From IMG/VR virus record IMGVR_UViG_3300009431_000980, positions 43,590-107,589 of that record: a DNA stretch of 64,000 nt; one strand, given 5' to 3'. A program made the position numbers and the translations under genes. This DNA comes from a virus. Every line of letters starts with the position of its first letter. Within the stretch, counting starts at the first letter, position 1. Positions 44,507 through 52,713 of this stretch are shown piece by piece. The notes beneath the pieces are model-generated. The model saw nothing but the letters and a program-made list of their open reading frames with translations, ran no database searches and had not been told where the DNA came from.

Positions 44507-45053
44507 TCTCCACAGGATCAGTTATTGCCTGCCAGAATGGAAAGGAGGTAAGGATATTATGAACTATGCCTATCTCCTTAGCATCATCCGCAACAAAGAA
44601 TGATTCTGCTAGGGCTATAGTAGTAAACTCATCCTCCGGTATACCTAAACGCTCCGCCATTATCCTGGTGGAATGTTCAAACTGTCTCCTAGCAAAGCTT
44701 GCGACATCAAACATGGTGGTGGGAGTACTATCCACCTCATTCGACCACCGTGGGGGATGGAGAAGAAACACTGAATTAGGAAGGGCATAGCGTTCGCAAC
44801 CTCCTATGTAAGCACAAAAGGCAGAGCTGTATACAGTACCAATGGCATAGGTATGAATGGGTGCCTCCGCCAGGGTAAAGCAATCAAATAAGGCCATACC
44901 ATCATTAAAATGGCCTCCACCGGAATTAACCATAACTTTGATGGGAGCCTTTGAATCCTCCCGCAACATATCCTCCATATCCTTGATAGTCTCAAGAACC
45001 AGAGTCTCGTTTATCTCACCAATAAGTGCAATCGTCCTGTTCTTATCCTCCAA
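44487..45053 (-). CDS. ClpP-like serine protease, TTG start
   Basis: 188 residues from a TTG with AGGAGG 10 nt upstream. ClpP fold markers: VMVNSGGGHFNDGMALFD (oxyanion Gly-Gly), GTVYSSAFCAYIGG with the nucleophile Ser at about 76-77, HP in VFLLHPPRW (catalytic His about 98), and FFVADDAKEIGIV (Asp about 154). It is distant from the capsid protease gene, so its substrate is unclear: capsid assembly or host proteins are possible. Confidence 0.78.
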   Translation of the reverse strand: MEDKNRTIALIGEINETLVLETIKDMEDMLREDSKAPIKVMVNSGGGHFNDGMALFDCFTLAEAPIHTYAIGTVYSSAFCAYIGGCERYALPNSVFLLHPPRWSNEVDSTPTTMFDVASFARRQFEHSTRIMAERLGIPEDEFTTIALAESFFVADDAKEIGIVHNILTSFPFWQAITDPVENDSEAD

Positions 45054-45090
45054 TAGTTATATCCTCCTATATATATATTATGCGTGGGTA

Positions 45091-45113
45091 TGTGTGTATT
45101 TATGTTACACACA
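45091..45113. promoter_or_regulatory. Near-palindrome in gap before the ClpP-like gene
   Basis: TGTGTGTA / TACACACA arms around seven bases in an 85-nt gap. It could be an operator or a hairpin. No other support. Confidence 0.25.
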
Positions 45114-45138
45114 CATATGTTCTGGTGCCGGGTTGTTA

Positions 45139-45396
45139 CTATTCAACCACGACGGTCTCAATATAATTAATCTGACCTATGTACTTGGTGCTTATATAAG
45201 AATCTGTAACAATATTATCAGAATAATCCACAAAGGGGACACGGCTCACATGGGTATGGACATTAATGATGGAGAGCAAATCATCTCCAATACCCACCCG
45301 AAGATCTTCTAGTTCGGCGTTTATAGCACCTTCCAACTCGGCCATAGTGTCTTCGGAGATGAGTTTCACCCTCTGTATCTCATAAGTACTAGCCAT
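45139..45396 (-). CDS. Small unknown protein
   Basis: 85 residues; N-terminal helix (SEDTMAELEGAINAELEDL) then beta strands with HTHVSRVPFVDYS. Overlaps the upstream gene by 8 nt. Small tail-accessory or unknown role. Confidence 0.45.
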   Translation of the reverse strand: MASTYEIQRVKLISEDTMAELEGAINAELEDLRVGIGDDLLSIINVHTHVSRVPFVDYSDNIVTDSYISTKYIGQINYIETVVVE

Positions 45397-45754
45397 GTTG
45401 TAAATTCCTTATTAAATCAGCCTCAACAATATTATCTCCCTCGAAGGCGAAGAGTGTATCCATATTACTGTATTCACACATAACACCCTCTAACCTCAGG
45501 AGTAACCCGCCTCCCTTGCCAAAAACCGGGAACCCATTAACACGAGATACATAAGGCTCCAAACCCTTTGTGGCGTTCCGTACCTCACATACCCAGGAGT
45601 GATTGAAGCTGATACTGATATTCTCAGGTTCCTCTCGCAGGAGGTTAATTAACCAATTCTCTATCATAGAACTCCTCTTCTCCTTCTCCTTTTCCTCTTC
45701 CTCTCTTCTAACCCAAATAACATTTCCATCACTTCCCCATTTGAAGATAACCAT
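45389..45754 (-). CDS. Unknown protein; start uncertain
   Basis: 121 residues, or about 92 from the internal ATG before IENWLINLLREE. The first part is Glu/Lys-rich. Beta-rich end (LLRLEGVMCEYSN). Not recognised. Confidence 0.42.
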   Translation of the reverse strand: MVIFKWGSDGNVIWVRREEEEKEKEKRSSMIENWLINLLREEPENISISFNHSWVCEVRNATKGLEPYVSRVNGFPVFGKGGGLLLRLEGVMCEYSNMDTLFAFEGDNIVEADLIRNLQHG

Positions 45755-45801
45755 ATACCTCCTCTCTTCTACTATCTAGGTTCATCAATCACCTCTTAGT
45801 G

Positions 45802-46044
45802 TCACTCATATTCCCACTTCTCTTGTACTATCTCCTCTCCCTCTACCCACTCAACCACGACCGCGGTCTGCATTCGGTAAAGACGTCCACAATCACAAGA
45901 GGTACTAATGTAATTATAAAGCTCCAATGGCTTTCCACAACCTATGCAGCTAATTGAGGCACTCTGTTCGTTTATAGTAAATTCTTCTTCCTCCAGGAGC
46001 CATTCCTCTGAACCTTCTATAATCTTCATCTCAAATTTCTCCAC
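45802..46044 (-). CDS. Small zinc-ribbon protein
   Basis: 80 residues. ISCIGCGKPL and TSCDCGRLYR give a four-Cys zinc ribbon (about 33-57). Overlaps the upstream gene by 19 nt. Role unknown. Confidence 0.5.
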   Translation of the reverse strand: MEKFEMKIIEGSEEWLLEEEEFTINEQSASISCIGCGKPLELYNYISTSCDCGRLYRMQTAVVVEWVEGEEIVQEKWEYE

Positions 46045-47300
46045 GCCTGGGCATTACGGTTAAAATATCTGTTTCTATAACGCTTACGTGTGTGAGTCCC
46101 TTCCTCAAGAGTATCCACCAGGGGCTGAAGGTCTTCTTCGCTGGAGGGGACTTCCATAATCGCATTAAACTTTTCCGCCTCCAGGAGATCACGTATACGC
46201 TGGACTGTGGTATAGAGAGGGAGTGCACTTACCCGTCCCTCGACAGGAGGAGATTCATCACCACCGGGTGTATCTGCACCACCATCGCCCCCATCAGAAC
46301 CGCCAAGTGTGTCAACGCCTGCAGGGATATTTATATTGGCCTGATTCTCTATTGCACCGGCGGCGGAGCGGTTAACGAAGTCAAGAACTGTCTTGGCGGC
46401 GGTTAGACATTCTACCCCTGACCAAAATTCATCTCCGGTATGATCCATATCATCAAAACCCTCGTAGTCCAATCCAGTATCCTCAGTATCTTCCAGGTCA
46501 GAACAGTCACCACTAATTTCACATAATATCTCGGCCCTCTTTCTCTTCAGCTTCTTAATGAATTTCTTTACCTTCTTACCAATACCAGCAGGAATCTTTG
46601 TTAACTTAAGTTTCTTACAGAAATAAATGATGAAGCCGTAGACAAAATAGAGAAGGAGCTTCCAGAGAAGAGTCATTATATCCAGGAGGGCAGACTGCTG
46701 CATCTCCTCAATTACCACATCAATGGGGGCCAATTCGGCATCATCCCCCTCATTAATGTAACTCATTTCCTCCATCTCCTGGCAATTTGCTGGTTTACCT
46801 TGTGGCTTAGGAATAAGTGGCTGTCCATACTCATCCTGTTGAGCAAAGATATAGTTCACAGGATCAACTCCGTAGGTATGGAGCATAGCATCCATGGAAA
46901 GCGTGAGGGCCCTTTTGTATGTTGTAAAATCCACAACACCGGTTGTATAATCAGATTCATAGGGGCGGGTACCCAGGGGAGCCGGGCCTTTACTCCGGTT
47001 AAGTATATCAACTGCCTGGGACAGTCTAGGCCGCTCTGTTGGATTAAAGGTAAACCTCAAGTCCTCCAGCATTTCTTCAAGACGTTCTTCAATATCATCC
47101 AACTTCTCCTCGGTCCTGATAAGTTTATTCAGCCGGCGTCTACGTCTCTGCTTAACACCATCTACCCTTGACTCACGCCTAGCCTCGATATCATCCTCGG
47201 CGCGTATACCGCCATCCCCTGATATAGGTCTCCTGCGGAACTCAATATCGGGTTTATACTTAAGTACTCTACGTTTTTCTGTTGGTGTGTCTCCGGCCAT
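46026..47300 (-). CDS. Unknown protein with hydrophobic helix
   Basis: 424 residues. Arg-rich N-terminus (about 45-60), coiled coil (about 60-85), a long hydrophobic helix (LLDIMTLLWKLLLYFVYGFI, about 205-224) followed by a Lys-rich stretch, then an acidic Gly/Asp linker and a C-terminal helical domain. Overall layout resembles the gene at 26013-27773. Function unknown. Confidence 0.5.
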   Translation of the reverse strand: MAGDTPTEKRRVLKYKPDIEFRRRPISGDGGIRAEDDIEARRESRVDGVKQRRRRRLNKLIRTEEKLDDIEERLEEMLEDLRFTFNPTERPRLSQAVDILNRSKGPAPLGTRPYESDYTTGVVDFTTYKRALTLSMDAMLHTYGVDPVNYIFAQQDEYGQPLIPKPQGKPANCQEMEEMSYINEGDDAELAPIDVVIEEMQQSALLDIMTLLWKLLLYFVYGFIIYFCKKLKLTKIPAGIGKKVKKFIKKLKRKRAEILCEISGDCSDLEDTEDTGLDYEGFDDMDHTGDEFWSGVECLTAAKTVLDFVNRSAAGAIENQANINIPAGVDTLGGSDGGDGGADTPGGDESPPVEGRVSALPLYTTVQRIRDLLEAEKFNAIMEVPSSEEDLQPLVDTLEEGTHTRKRYRNRYFNRNAQAWRNLR

Positions 47301-47799
47301 GACCTCTTTTTCTCTTATTAGTGGTAGTACCAGTCTTTCTCTTTCTCTCTTCTGTTCCCTTCCCCTCCTCCTTCTTTTTCTTCTTCTCCTTCCTCTCTGT
47401 CTGTTTACGGTAACAATATTTATCCAATAACCTTACCAAACTTCGTTCGGCTCTTTTGTTTGGGAGTTCTATAATATCATACCACAGAGGTACAGCCCCA
47501 GAACCATTCAGTTGTGGGTTATTCTCTGGATGGGGATGGGCAAGGGAGTAACAATCAACGGTTAACCAACTCATATCACTTACTTCCACGTATCGACGAA
47601 GGAGCTTAGGTATAAACTCGCCCTCGTCCAACAACATATCAAATGAGGATCCTGTGAGAACCAGGTTAAATTCCTCGTAGTCATTTTTAATCCAGACAGA
47701 TAGTTGGTCAATGAGATAATCAAGGGCATACATACCCTGGTAATGATTTACCGTGTAGATATAGAGAGGATCCTCGGCTACGTGCTTAACTATGATCAT
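47269..47799 (-). CDS. Unknown protein with very basic tail
   Basis: 176 residues. The first 130 are folded (HYQGMYALDYLIDQLSVW); the last 45 are almost all Lys/Arg/Glu, encoded by an A/G-rich tract. The tail overlaps the start of the next gene by 32 nt. Not recognised. Confidence 0.45.
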   Translation of the reverse strand: MIIVKHVAEDPLYIYTVNHYQGMYALDYLIDQLSVWIKNDYEEFNLVLTGSSFDMLLDEGEFIPKLLRRYVEVSDMSWLTVDCYSLAHPHPENNPQLNGSGAVPLWYDIIELPNKRAERSLVRLLDKYCYRKQTERKEKKKKKEEGKGTEERKRKTGTTTNKRKRGHGRRHTNRKT

Positions 47800-47837
47800 A
47801 GTATCTTTAGCTGGTCTCCTATTTTGGTGATAATAAT

Positions 47838-47861
47838 GGTGGTGGTGGTGGTGATGGTGGT
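47838..47861. repeat. GGT/GAT simple repeat
   Basis: A run of GGT triplets with one GAT in the 96-nt gap between two genes. No coding evidence. Similar in kind to the GATAAT tract at 15151. Confidence 0.6.
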
Positions 47862-47895
47862 GGTAAGTACGACGTCGTGTGTGACGTGATCTAGG

Positions 47896-48258
47896 CTAAG
47901 CGTTTCGCCTTACGTTCTTACGTCGCTTAATGGTATAGTGCCTCTTACAAAGGCCCTTGGCATGATGGGGTTCATCACACCCATGCTCACTACAATTACC
48001 ACCGACCCCTTTATTAGGGGGAGGTTTGGTTGGGCCCTTGCGCCTTACCTTACTATATTCAAAACCTGCAGCCTCCACAGCCTCCATCCACGAGCCAAAA
48101 TAACGTACAGCGGCTTTCCAGAGGGCATTGTTATTCTTCTTTACCCAGGTGGAGTAAACCTCCTCCAGCTGCTGTATCTCTCGTATTATACGTGGTTTAT
48201 TCCACCGCCTACGAGAATATCCAAAGATTCTAACCGCTTTTCTTCTTCCTCTTCTCAT
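47896..48258 (-). CDS. DNA-binding-like protein with zinc knuckle
   Basis: 120 residues. The N-terminus (KPRIIREIQQLEEVYSTWVK to WMEAVEAAGFEYSKVRR) follows the homing-endonuclease-associated repeat pattern (I-x-x-L, then FGSWxEAxxAAG). The C-terminus has CSEHGCDEPHHAKGLCKRHY, a Cys/His zinc motif common in phage HNH-related proteins. No HNH catalytic residues are visible. Possibly a DNA-binding remnant of a homing enzyme or a regulator. Confidence 0.6.
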   Translation of the reverse strand: MRRGRRKAVRIFGYSRRRWNKPRIIREIQQLEEVYSTWVKKNNNALWKAAVRYFGSWMEAVEAAGFEYSKVRRKGPTKPPPNKGVGGNCSEHGCDEPHHAKGLCKRHYTIKRRKNVRRNA

Positions 48259-49376
48259 GTCTTAGGTATGTCACGAAGGCGGCCCTGTATTAGTTCGCCA
48301 ATGGTTGTGGAATTATACTGCTTCATATCTTTCTGTCCGGCCCTTCCCTTTTCCTGACACAGGGCAGGTTCTTCCAGGGCCCGACGAAGTAATTTGGAGG
48401 CATGCTTAAGATCAGGGTACCCCCAACTCATTAAGAATGGATTGTATATGGTATTTCGATTGGAACTAGTAACTGGACCAATTTTAATAGTATCTACCAG
48501 GAAACTATTCTCCTCATTCTGGTATTCCAGGGAACCGCCCCAGTTATTAGAAAGAACTGGTACACCAGCAGCCAGGCTCTGAGAGTGGCCAAGGCCCCAT
48601 CCCTCTGAGTAAGCAAGTGAGGTGAAGACACGAGCCTGTTGGTGTAGCCAGATAATATCCTGTTGCGGTAGGTTCTCCCCAAGGATTATAACAGGCGGGT
48701 ATTGTTCCTTAGGAACTGCCTTTTTGATCCGAGCAATTGTATCAGCTGGTAACTCGGCCCCGTGAGTACCAAGGTGTGTACGACATACCAGAAGAGTATT
48801 ATCCTGCGCGGAAAAGGTTTCGTAGTAGGTAGTAAGAAGGCCATCAGGGTTCTTTCGCTGGTCCCAGGTGCCTATGAACAGGAAAAGCACCTTCCCCTCA
48901 AAGTCCTGAGGATTCAGGGCAATAGGCTCAGCAGCAGATTGGAGGGGTTCTGCCTTAACAATATGAGGTATCTTGGTAATTGGGATACGAACGCCAGAAT
49001 TACGGAAGGAGGTAACGTTAAACTCAGAAGGAACCCACACCTCCTGGAAATAACTATTAAGAATCTGTACCCATAAAGATGGAATAACATTAGCCTCGAA
49101 GACGGTATAACAGATATTATACTTGTCCTCCACAGGTTTGGCAACATCTGGCTGTTTATGATGAATAATTGTGTCACAAACCCTCATTTCCTCCGACCTG
49201 GATAGCAATTCCCTGATCAACTGCTCATCATCTCCTTCGTAAGTACCCTTCTGTCTGTATTCGGTCCAGAGAGAAAGGTTTATATCCACCCCCGCCTCGT
49301 GTATGGCCCTTATATACCCCAGAGCGGCTGATCCATACCCTGTAGGAGAGAGAGGAGCTATATACCCTACCCTCAT
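48255..49376 (-). CDS. Glycosyltransferase family 4-like
   Basis: 373 residues. N-terminal RVGYIAPLSPTGYGSAALGY is a GT-B acceptor domain; VLFLFIGTWDQRKNPDGLLT starts the donor domain and SEGWGLGHSQSLAAGVPVLS is the donor-binding motif with E-G and a second polar residue. Overlaps both neighbours by 4 nt. Fourth glycosyltransferase of the window. Confidence 0.75.
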   Translation of the reverse strand: MRVGYIAPLSPTGYGSAALGYIRAIHEAGVDINLSLWTEYRQKGTYEGDDEQLIRELLSRSEEMRVCDTIIHHKQPDVAKPVEDKYNICYTVFEANVIPSLWVQILNSYFQEVWVPSEFNVTSFRNSGVRIPITKIPHIVKAEPLQSAAEPIALNPQDFEGKVLFLFIGTWDQRKNPDGLLTTYYETFSAQDNTLLVCRTHLGTHGAELPADTIARIKKAVPKEQYPPVIILGENLPQQDIIWLHQQARVFTSLAYSEGWGLGHSQSLAAGVPVLSNNWGGSLEYQNEENSFLVDTIKIGPVTSSNRNTIYNPFLMSWGYPDLKHASKLLRRALEEPALCQEKGRAGQKDMKQYNSTTIGELIQGRLRDIPKT

Positions 49377-50218
49377 CCGTCTAAAATATCCACCAAGCTT
49401 TTTGGTTCTGCTACGTTTTCATCCTCTCGGCCCTCCACACTTCCCAGGGCAAGATAATTCTTACCTCCCCGACACATATCCCAATAACCACAGAATCGTG
49501 AACAGCAGGCCCAGGAGTCTGGCAGGGCAGGTGTAAATACCCCTTTGGATATATTCTCCGCCACGGACCTAATAGTAAACTCCATCCACTCCAGGTCCTT
49601 CTTTGTACGCCGGCTAGTCACCATTCGGACCTTACCCTCAGGGTAACGGGGAGTTGGTTTTATGATACAGTTCAGGCCCACATCCTTCTTACCGGTGGCG
49701 TAAGAATAGTAGGAGAGCTGTAAATCATTATCAGCCTGCCCCTGGGAACGAACCTTGCCAACAAACTTGTGATCGATAACAGACTTCTCCGTTATCAAAT
49801 CTGTGTAACCGAGCATTTCCACCCCGTCTACTGCCAGAGAGAGTTCTCTCTCCACACCATCCTCCACAGGCTGGAGGCCGGGGGCAATCTCACGCTGGTG
49901 TAGAGATATAGCCCGTATGCCCTTGTCCTTAATTATCCCGGGCCTCTGGCCCTCCCAGTCCTCCACCTCCACAGACTTAACATCAAACTGGTCGGAGAAT
50001 TCGTCCAGAATCTGCTGAGTAGGTAGGTCAATCTTGGTCTCAATCTTCTGGAAGAAGTTTTTCTCCAGGGCTTTATGGCCTGAGGAGCCAAAGACCAGCG
50101 CCACGGAGGGTGGGCTGATAATACCCTTGACGTAGCGGAAATGATATCTTAGTCCGCAAGTCATAAATGTTTGGACCTGCGAGATGCTCAGATAACCCTT
50201 CGGTAGTTGTAGTGCCAT
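49373..50218 (-). CDS. Cas4/RecB-like PD-(D/E)XK nuclease
   Basis: 281 residues from the ATG at 50218 (the upstream gene stops at 50220). LSISQVQTFMTCGLRYHFRYVKG starts the fold. MLGYTDLITEKSVIDHKFVGK carries the catalytic D...DxK. A Cys near residue 20 plus C-C...C...C near the end (WACCSRFCGYWDMC) are positioned like the Fe-S cysteines of Cas4/AddB-type nucleases. Likely acts in phage recombination or end processing. Confidence 0.75.
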   Translation of the reverse strand: MALQLPKGYLSISQVQTFMTCGLRYHFRYVKGIISPPSVALVFGSSGHKALEKNFFQKIETKIDLPTQQILDEFSDQFDVKSVEVEDWEGQRPGIIKDKGIRAISLHQREIAPGLQPVEDGVERELSLAVDGVEMLGYTDLITEKSVIDHKFVGKVRSQGQADNDLQLSYYSYATGKKDVGLNCIIKPTPRYPEGKVRMVTSRRTKKDLEWMEFTIRSVAENISKGVFTPALPDSWACCSRFCGYWDMCRGGKNYLALGSVEGREDENVAEPKSLVDILDG

Positions 50219-50219
50219 C

Positions 50220-50510
50220 CTAATATCCCTCCACAATTTTATCCGTAGCCTTGCTCTTTTCCCAGGTTACGGGCCTATCCTCAAAAGGATTAAATCCGTG
50301 TACATGCGCGAAAAGAACCAGACCACCGAGAGTTTCCTGGTAGTAATCTAGTTCTCCTGGATCGGTAATACGTTTTATGGTGCCGTCGGAGTAACGGTGT
50401 TCTACGTAGGTAAGCTTTTCAACGGGGTAATCAGTATCATCAGTATCAGATTCCGTATTGTATGCTCTGGCGGCTATTTCAGCACCCTCCCTTTCTTCTT
50501 CTCCTCTCAT
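50220..50510 (-). CDS. Small unknown protein
   Basis: 96 residues, acidic; YVEHRYSDGTIKRITDPGEL is a beta hairpin. Coupled to the nuclease gene. Not recognised. Confidence 0.45.
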   Translation of the reverse strand: MRGEEEREGAEIAARAYNTESDTDDTDYPVEKLTYVEHRYSDGTIKRITDPGELDYYQETLGGLVLFAHVHGFNPFEDRPVTWEKSKATDKIVEGY

Positions 50511-50560
50511 AGATTATTGATATACCTCCTTCACTTGTATATGGGTGTTGTGTCCTCTAA

Positions 50561-50845
50561 CTAGTCATACATTTCCTTGGGTGGTGGGGCATCCGGCCAT
50601 TTTGAAAAGGCCTCGCCCAACTTCATCTTCATTTCTGCAATATCAACGAAGTCATTATCACCTTCTTCACCCAGAATCCACCGTAAGCCCGCGGTATAAC
50701 CCTCCAGAAGGGCTTCTTGTAGGAGAATGGCTCCTACCTGGTGTTTACTTTTCTTGGTAGTCTCCAATACTTTATCCTGTAATTTGCAGAGAAATTTATT
50801 GAGGGAGGCTAAACGGTTGGTTGTTTCTACTTTTGAACGCATCAT
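50561..50845 (-). CDS. Small unknown helical protein
   Basis: 94 residues, helical (LASLNKFLCKLQDKVLETTK). A conserved 17-bp repeat (50861-50877) ends 16 nt before its ATG. Not recognised. Confidence 0.45.
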   Translation of the reverse strand: MMRSKVETTNRLASLNKFLCKLQDKVLETTKKSKHQVGAILLQEALLEGYTAGLRWILGEEGDNDFVDIAEMKMKLGEAFSKWPDAPPPKEMYD

Positions 50846-50860
50846 AATTTACAACAATAA

Positions 50861-50884
50861 TAGGCGCAAACCTAACCTTTTCTT
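50861..50884 (-). repeat. 17-bp direct repeat, copy 1
   Basis: TAGGCGCAAACCTAACC followed by YTTTCTT; identical 17-base copy at 52797. Lies just upstream of the gene at 50561-50845. The following 200 nt (50885-51080) hold no gene but are G-rich on the plus strand. Confidence 0.7.
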
Positions 50885-51080
50885 CACTTTTATTTATTAT
50901 TAGTTACCAAGCACCAAAACCCCTCGGGTGGGGGGAGGGTTGTATGTTTTGGAGGGTGCAGGGAGGGACGGTGAAAGGAGGGGAAAGACCGCCCGCACCC
51001 TGCGTTGTGTTGGAGGACACCCACCGTATAATATGTTGGGAGAGGGGAAGGGACTTAGGAATCTTTTCTCCACTACTCTC

Positions 51081-51344
51081 CTACTTAAATAATTTCCAAA
51101 TACCGATGCCAAGGGCTACGAGGCCAGCTAGTGCTGAACCGATCTTACCGAGAAAGTTAAATTTCACCCGAAAGTGGGAGTTCCTCGCCACATCCCCATT
51201 CAGTTCCTTCAGGTGCTCCTCAATCTTATCCAGTCTCTCATTATTATCCTGGGTTGCGTACCACATAACCTCTCTATACTCTGACACCTTGATTTTGCCA
51301 TCCGCCCGGCGAGGTATTGATCTTTGTATACCCTTATCCGTCAT
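51081..51344 (-). CDS. Holin-like small membrane protein
   Basis: 87 residues from the ATG at 51344, preferred over the longer frame because it overlaps the upstream stop. Helix with NNERLDKIEEHLKELNGDVA then a C-terminal membrane segment GKIGSALAGLVALGIGIWKL and a positive end. The layout is that of hemolysin/holin-type (XhlA-like) accessory proteins. No endolysin is visible beside it. Confidence 0.5.
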   Translation of the reverse strand: MTDKGIQRSIPRRADGKIKVSEYREVMWYATQDNNERLDKIEEHLKELNGDVARNSHFRVKFNFLGKIGSALAGLVALGIGIWKLFK

Positions 51345-51549
51345 CTTTCTCCATCTCTTCCTCATAAAATTCATCCATCCAAATATATCCCTTCTTCTTC
51401 TTTTCCTCCTGCCTATTCCAATACACGGTTCCTTTATTTCCCGAGTCGAAGACGAACCACCCGGTTGCACATCCTATACAGAGGGATAGCAGTACCACCA
51501 CCACTGTGGCTGCTCTCATAATTTTAGTTATCTTCTTCTTCATCTTCAT
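51334..51549 (-). CDS. Small membrane protein, possible spanin/lysis component
   Basis: 71 residues. N-terminal membrane anchor AATVVVVLLSLCIGCATGWF after a Lys-rich start, with a Cys pair that only weakly resembles a lipobox, then a charged tail. Coupled to the holin-like gene, so a lysis role is plausible. Confidence 0.4.
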   Translation of the reverse strand: MKMKKKITKIMRAATVVVVLLSLCIGCATGWFVFDSGNKGTVYWNRQEEKKKKGYIWMDEFYEEEMEKDDG

Positions 51550-51587
51550 CTCAGGGGGGCTAGGGGTTTATCCCTTCTTAGTCACCT

Positions 51588-51598
51588 TAGTTATGTCA
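51588..51598 (-). promoter_or_regulatory. Putative promoter element, TGACATAACTA
   Basis: Exact TGACATAACTA on the minus strand, 39 nt before the start of the small membrane protein gene. Same sequence as 12252-12262 and 21910-21920. Confidence 0.42.
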
Positions 51599-51707
51599 TA
51601 TACCCTGCTAAACAAGCTCGGCCCCTGACTTCTTGTCTACCTCTGACTCTCTGTCCGCCTCTCTGGATTATTATCTGGCCCCTGAATTATTGCCCCAGGC
51701 CCCTCTA

Positions 51708-52446
51708 TTATATAAGGAGCGGAGGAGGAGGAGGGTCATCTAACAATGCTATGACATGGGAGAGGGCCAGGGGAGTGTAGTTCCAATTCTCCACAGAAAC
51801 ATTTATCAGGGGGTGCTTAAGTATGATACTGGGGGAATTCTCCTTCTGCTGGCGGTCCCACTGTAACATCTTAGTCCCCGGCCCCTTTAGTTTCCAGGTA
51901 TTGTGGGCATGACCAACGGCGGCCGGGAATTTGTTGGTAACTGTAGCTGGATAGTGATGCAGCTCCAGGAAGGTAGTCTCCTGAATCGGTTCGGTGGTAT
52001 GCCAGGTTGGCCCTCCCTCATTCTGTTGATTGAGGAAGAGACGGCTATGCACCTCCGCGAAGCCGGCGGCCTCCATGGCCTTAGTCTTCCTATCGTGATT
52101 CCCTTTGAGAAGGATAACCCTGGCCCCGTGTAACTTCTCCAGGATATATTTACAGAGGGAGGGGCCGCGGTTAAGGGTAAAGTCCCCCAGGTAGTAGACA
52201 AGGTCCTCAGGGCCCACGACAGAGTTCCAGCGCTCAATCATCATCTTCTCAGCGGCGGTCATCTCCTCCCTGGTAATATTCTCCGGATCCTCCACCAGTT
52301 CGGGTCGGGTATACTTCAGGACATTCTTATGGCGGAAGTTAATGATGGTCGGAGGTAAGCCAGATGCTCTCATCTGTCATCCCACCCGACCGAGGGGCAT
52401 TATCTCCTTTCATATTGTCATATCTCTTAATTAACTCCACAAGCAT
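51708..52446 (-). pseudogene. Metallophosphoesterase gene split by a frameshift
   Basis: The main frame (from about 52339 down to 51708) contains FRHKNVLKYTRPE, YYLGDFTL, LLKGNHDRK, LHHYP and VGHAHN, the metal-binding motifs of a YfcE-like phosphoesterase. The first motif is missing there, but the adjacent frame encodes IWLTSDHH (D-x-H) and stops at TAA (52339-52341) exactly where the main frame takes over. A +1 shift joins them. In-frame ATGs for the first part are at 52446, 52412 and 52380. Either a real frameshift mutation, a sequencing error, or programmed shifting. Confidence 0.6.
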
Positions 52447-52637
52447 TTATCCTATTCATCTGCTATTTACTCCTTCTCTCTTTCTCTCTTTTAATAACTC
52501 AATTAGGGCTGCTAACATAGCTAGGGCCCAGATATATATGATTCTCCCGCATTTGAAAGCTTTCCGACAGATCGTAACCTGCCGGGGTTCCCGGGACTTA
52601 CCTCGCCTTGCCAGGGGGTGGGCAAGCCTTCGGGTGG

Positions 52638-52713
52638 TGGAGCCGATGGGAGGAATCGAACCCCCGACCCGCTGATTACAAATCAACTGCTCTACCAGTT
52701 GAGCTACATCAGC
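52638..52713 (-). tRNA. tRNA-Thr (anticodon UGU)
   Basis: Complete 76-nt cloverleaf including encoded CCA. Acceptor GCTGATG / CATCGGC, anticodon arm GTTGA-TTTGTAA-TCAGC with anticodon TGT, T arm with loop TTCGATT. It is the only complete tRNA I could find. An overlapping open frame on the same strand is rejected. Confidence 0.9.

Noticed and set aside
50900-51112. 70-codon minus-strand frame in the G-rich gap
   Set aside because: Low-complexity Pro/Ser-rich translation overlapping the end of the holin-like gene; no binding site.
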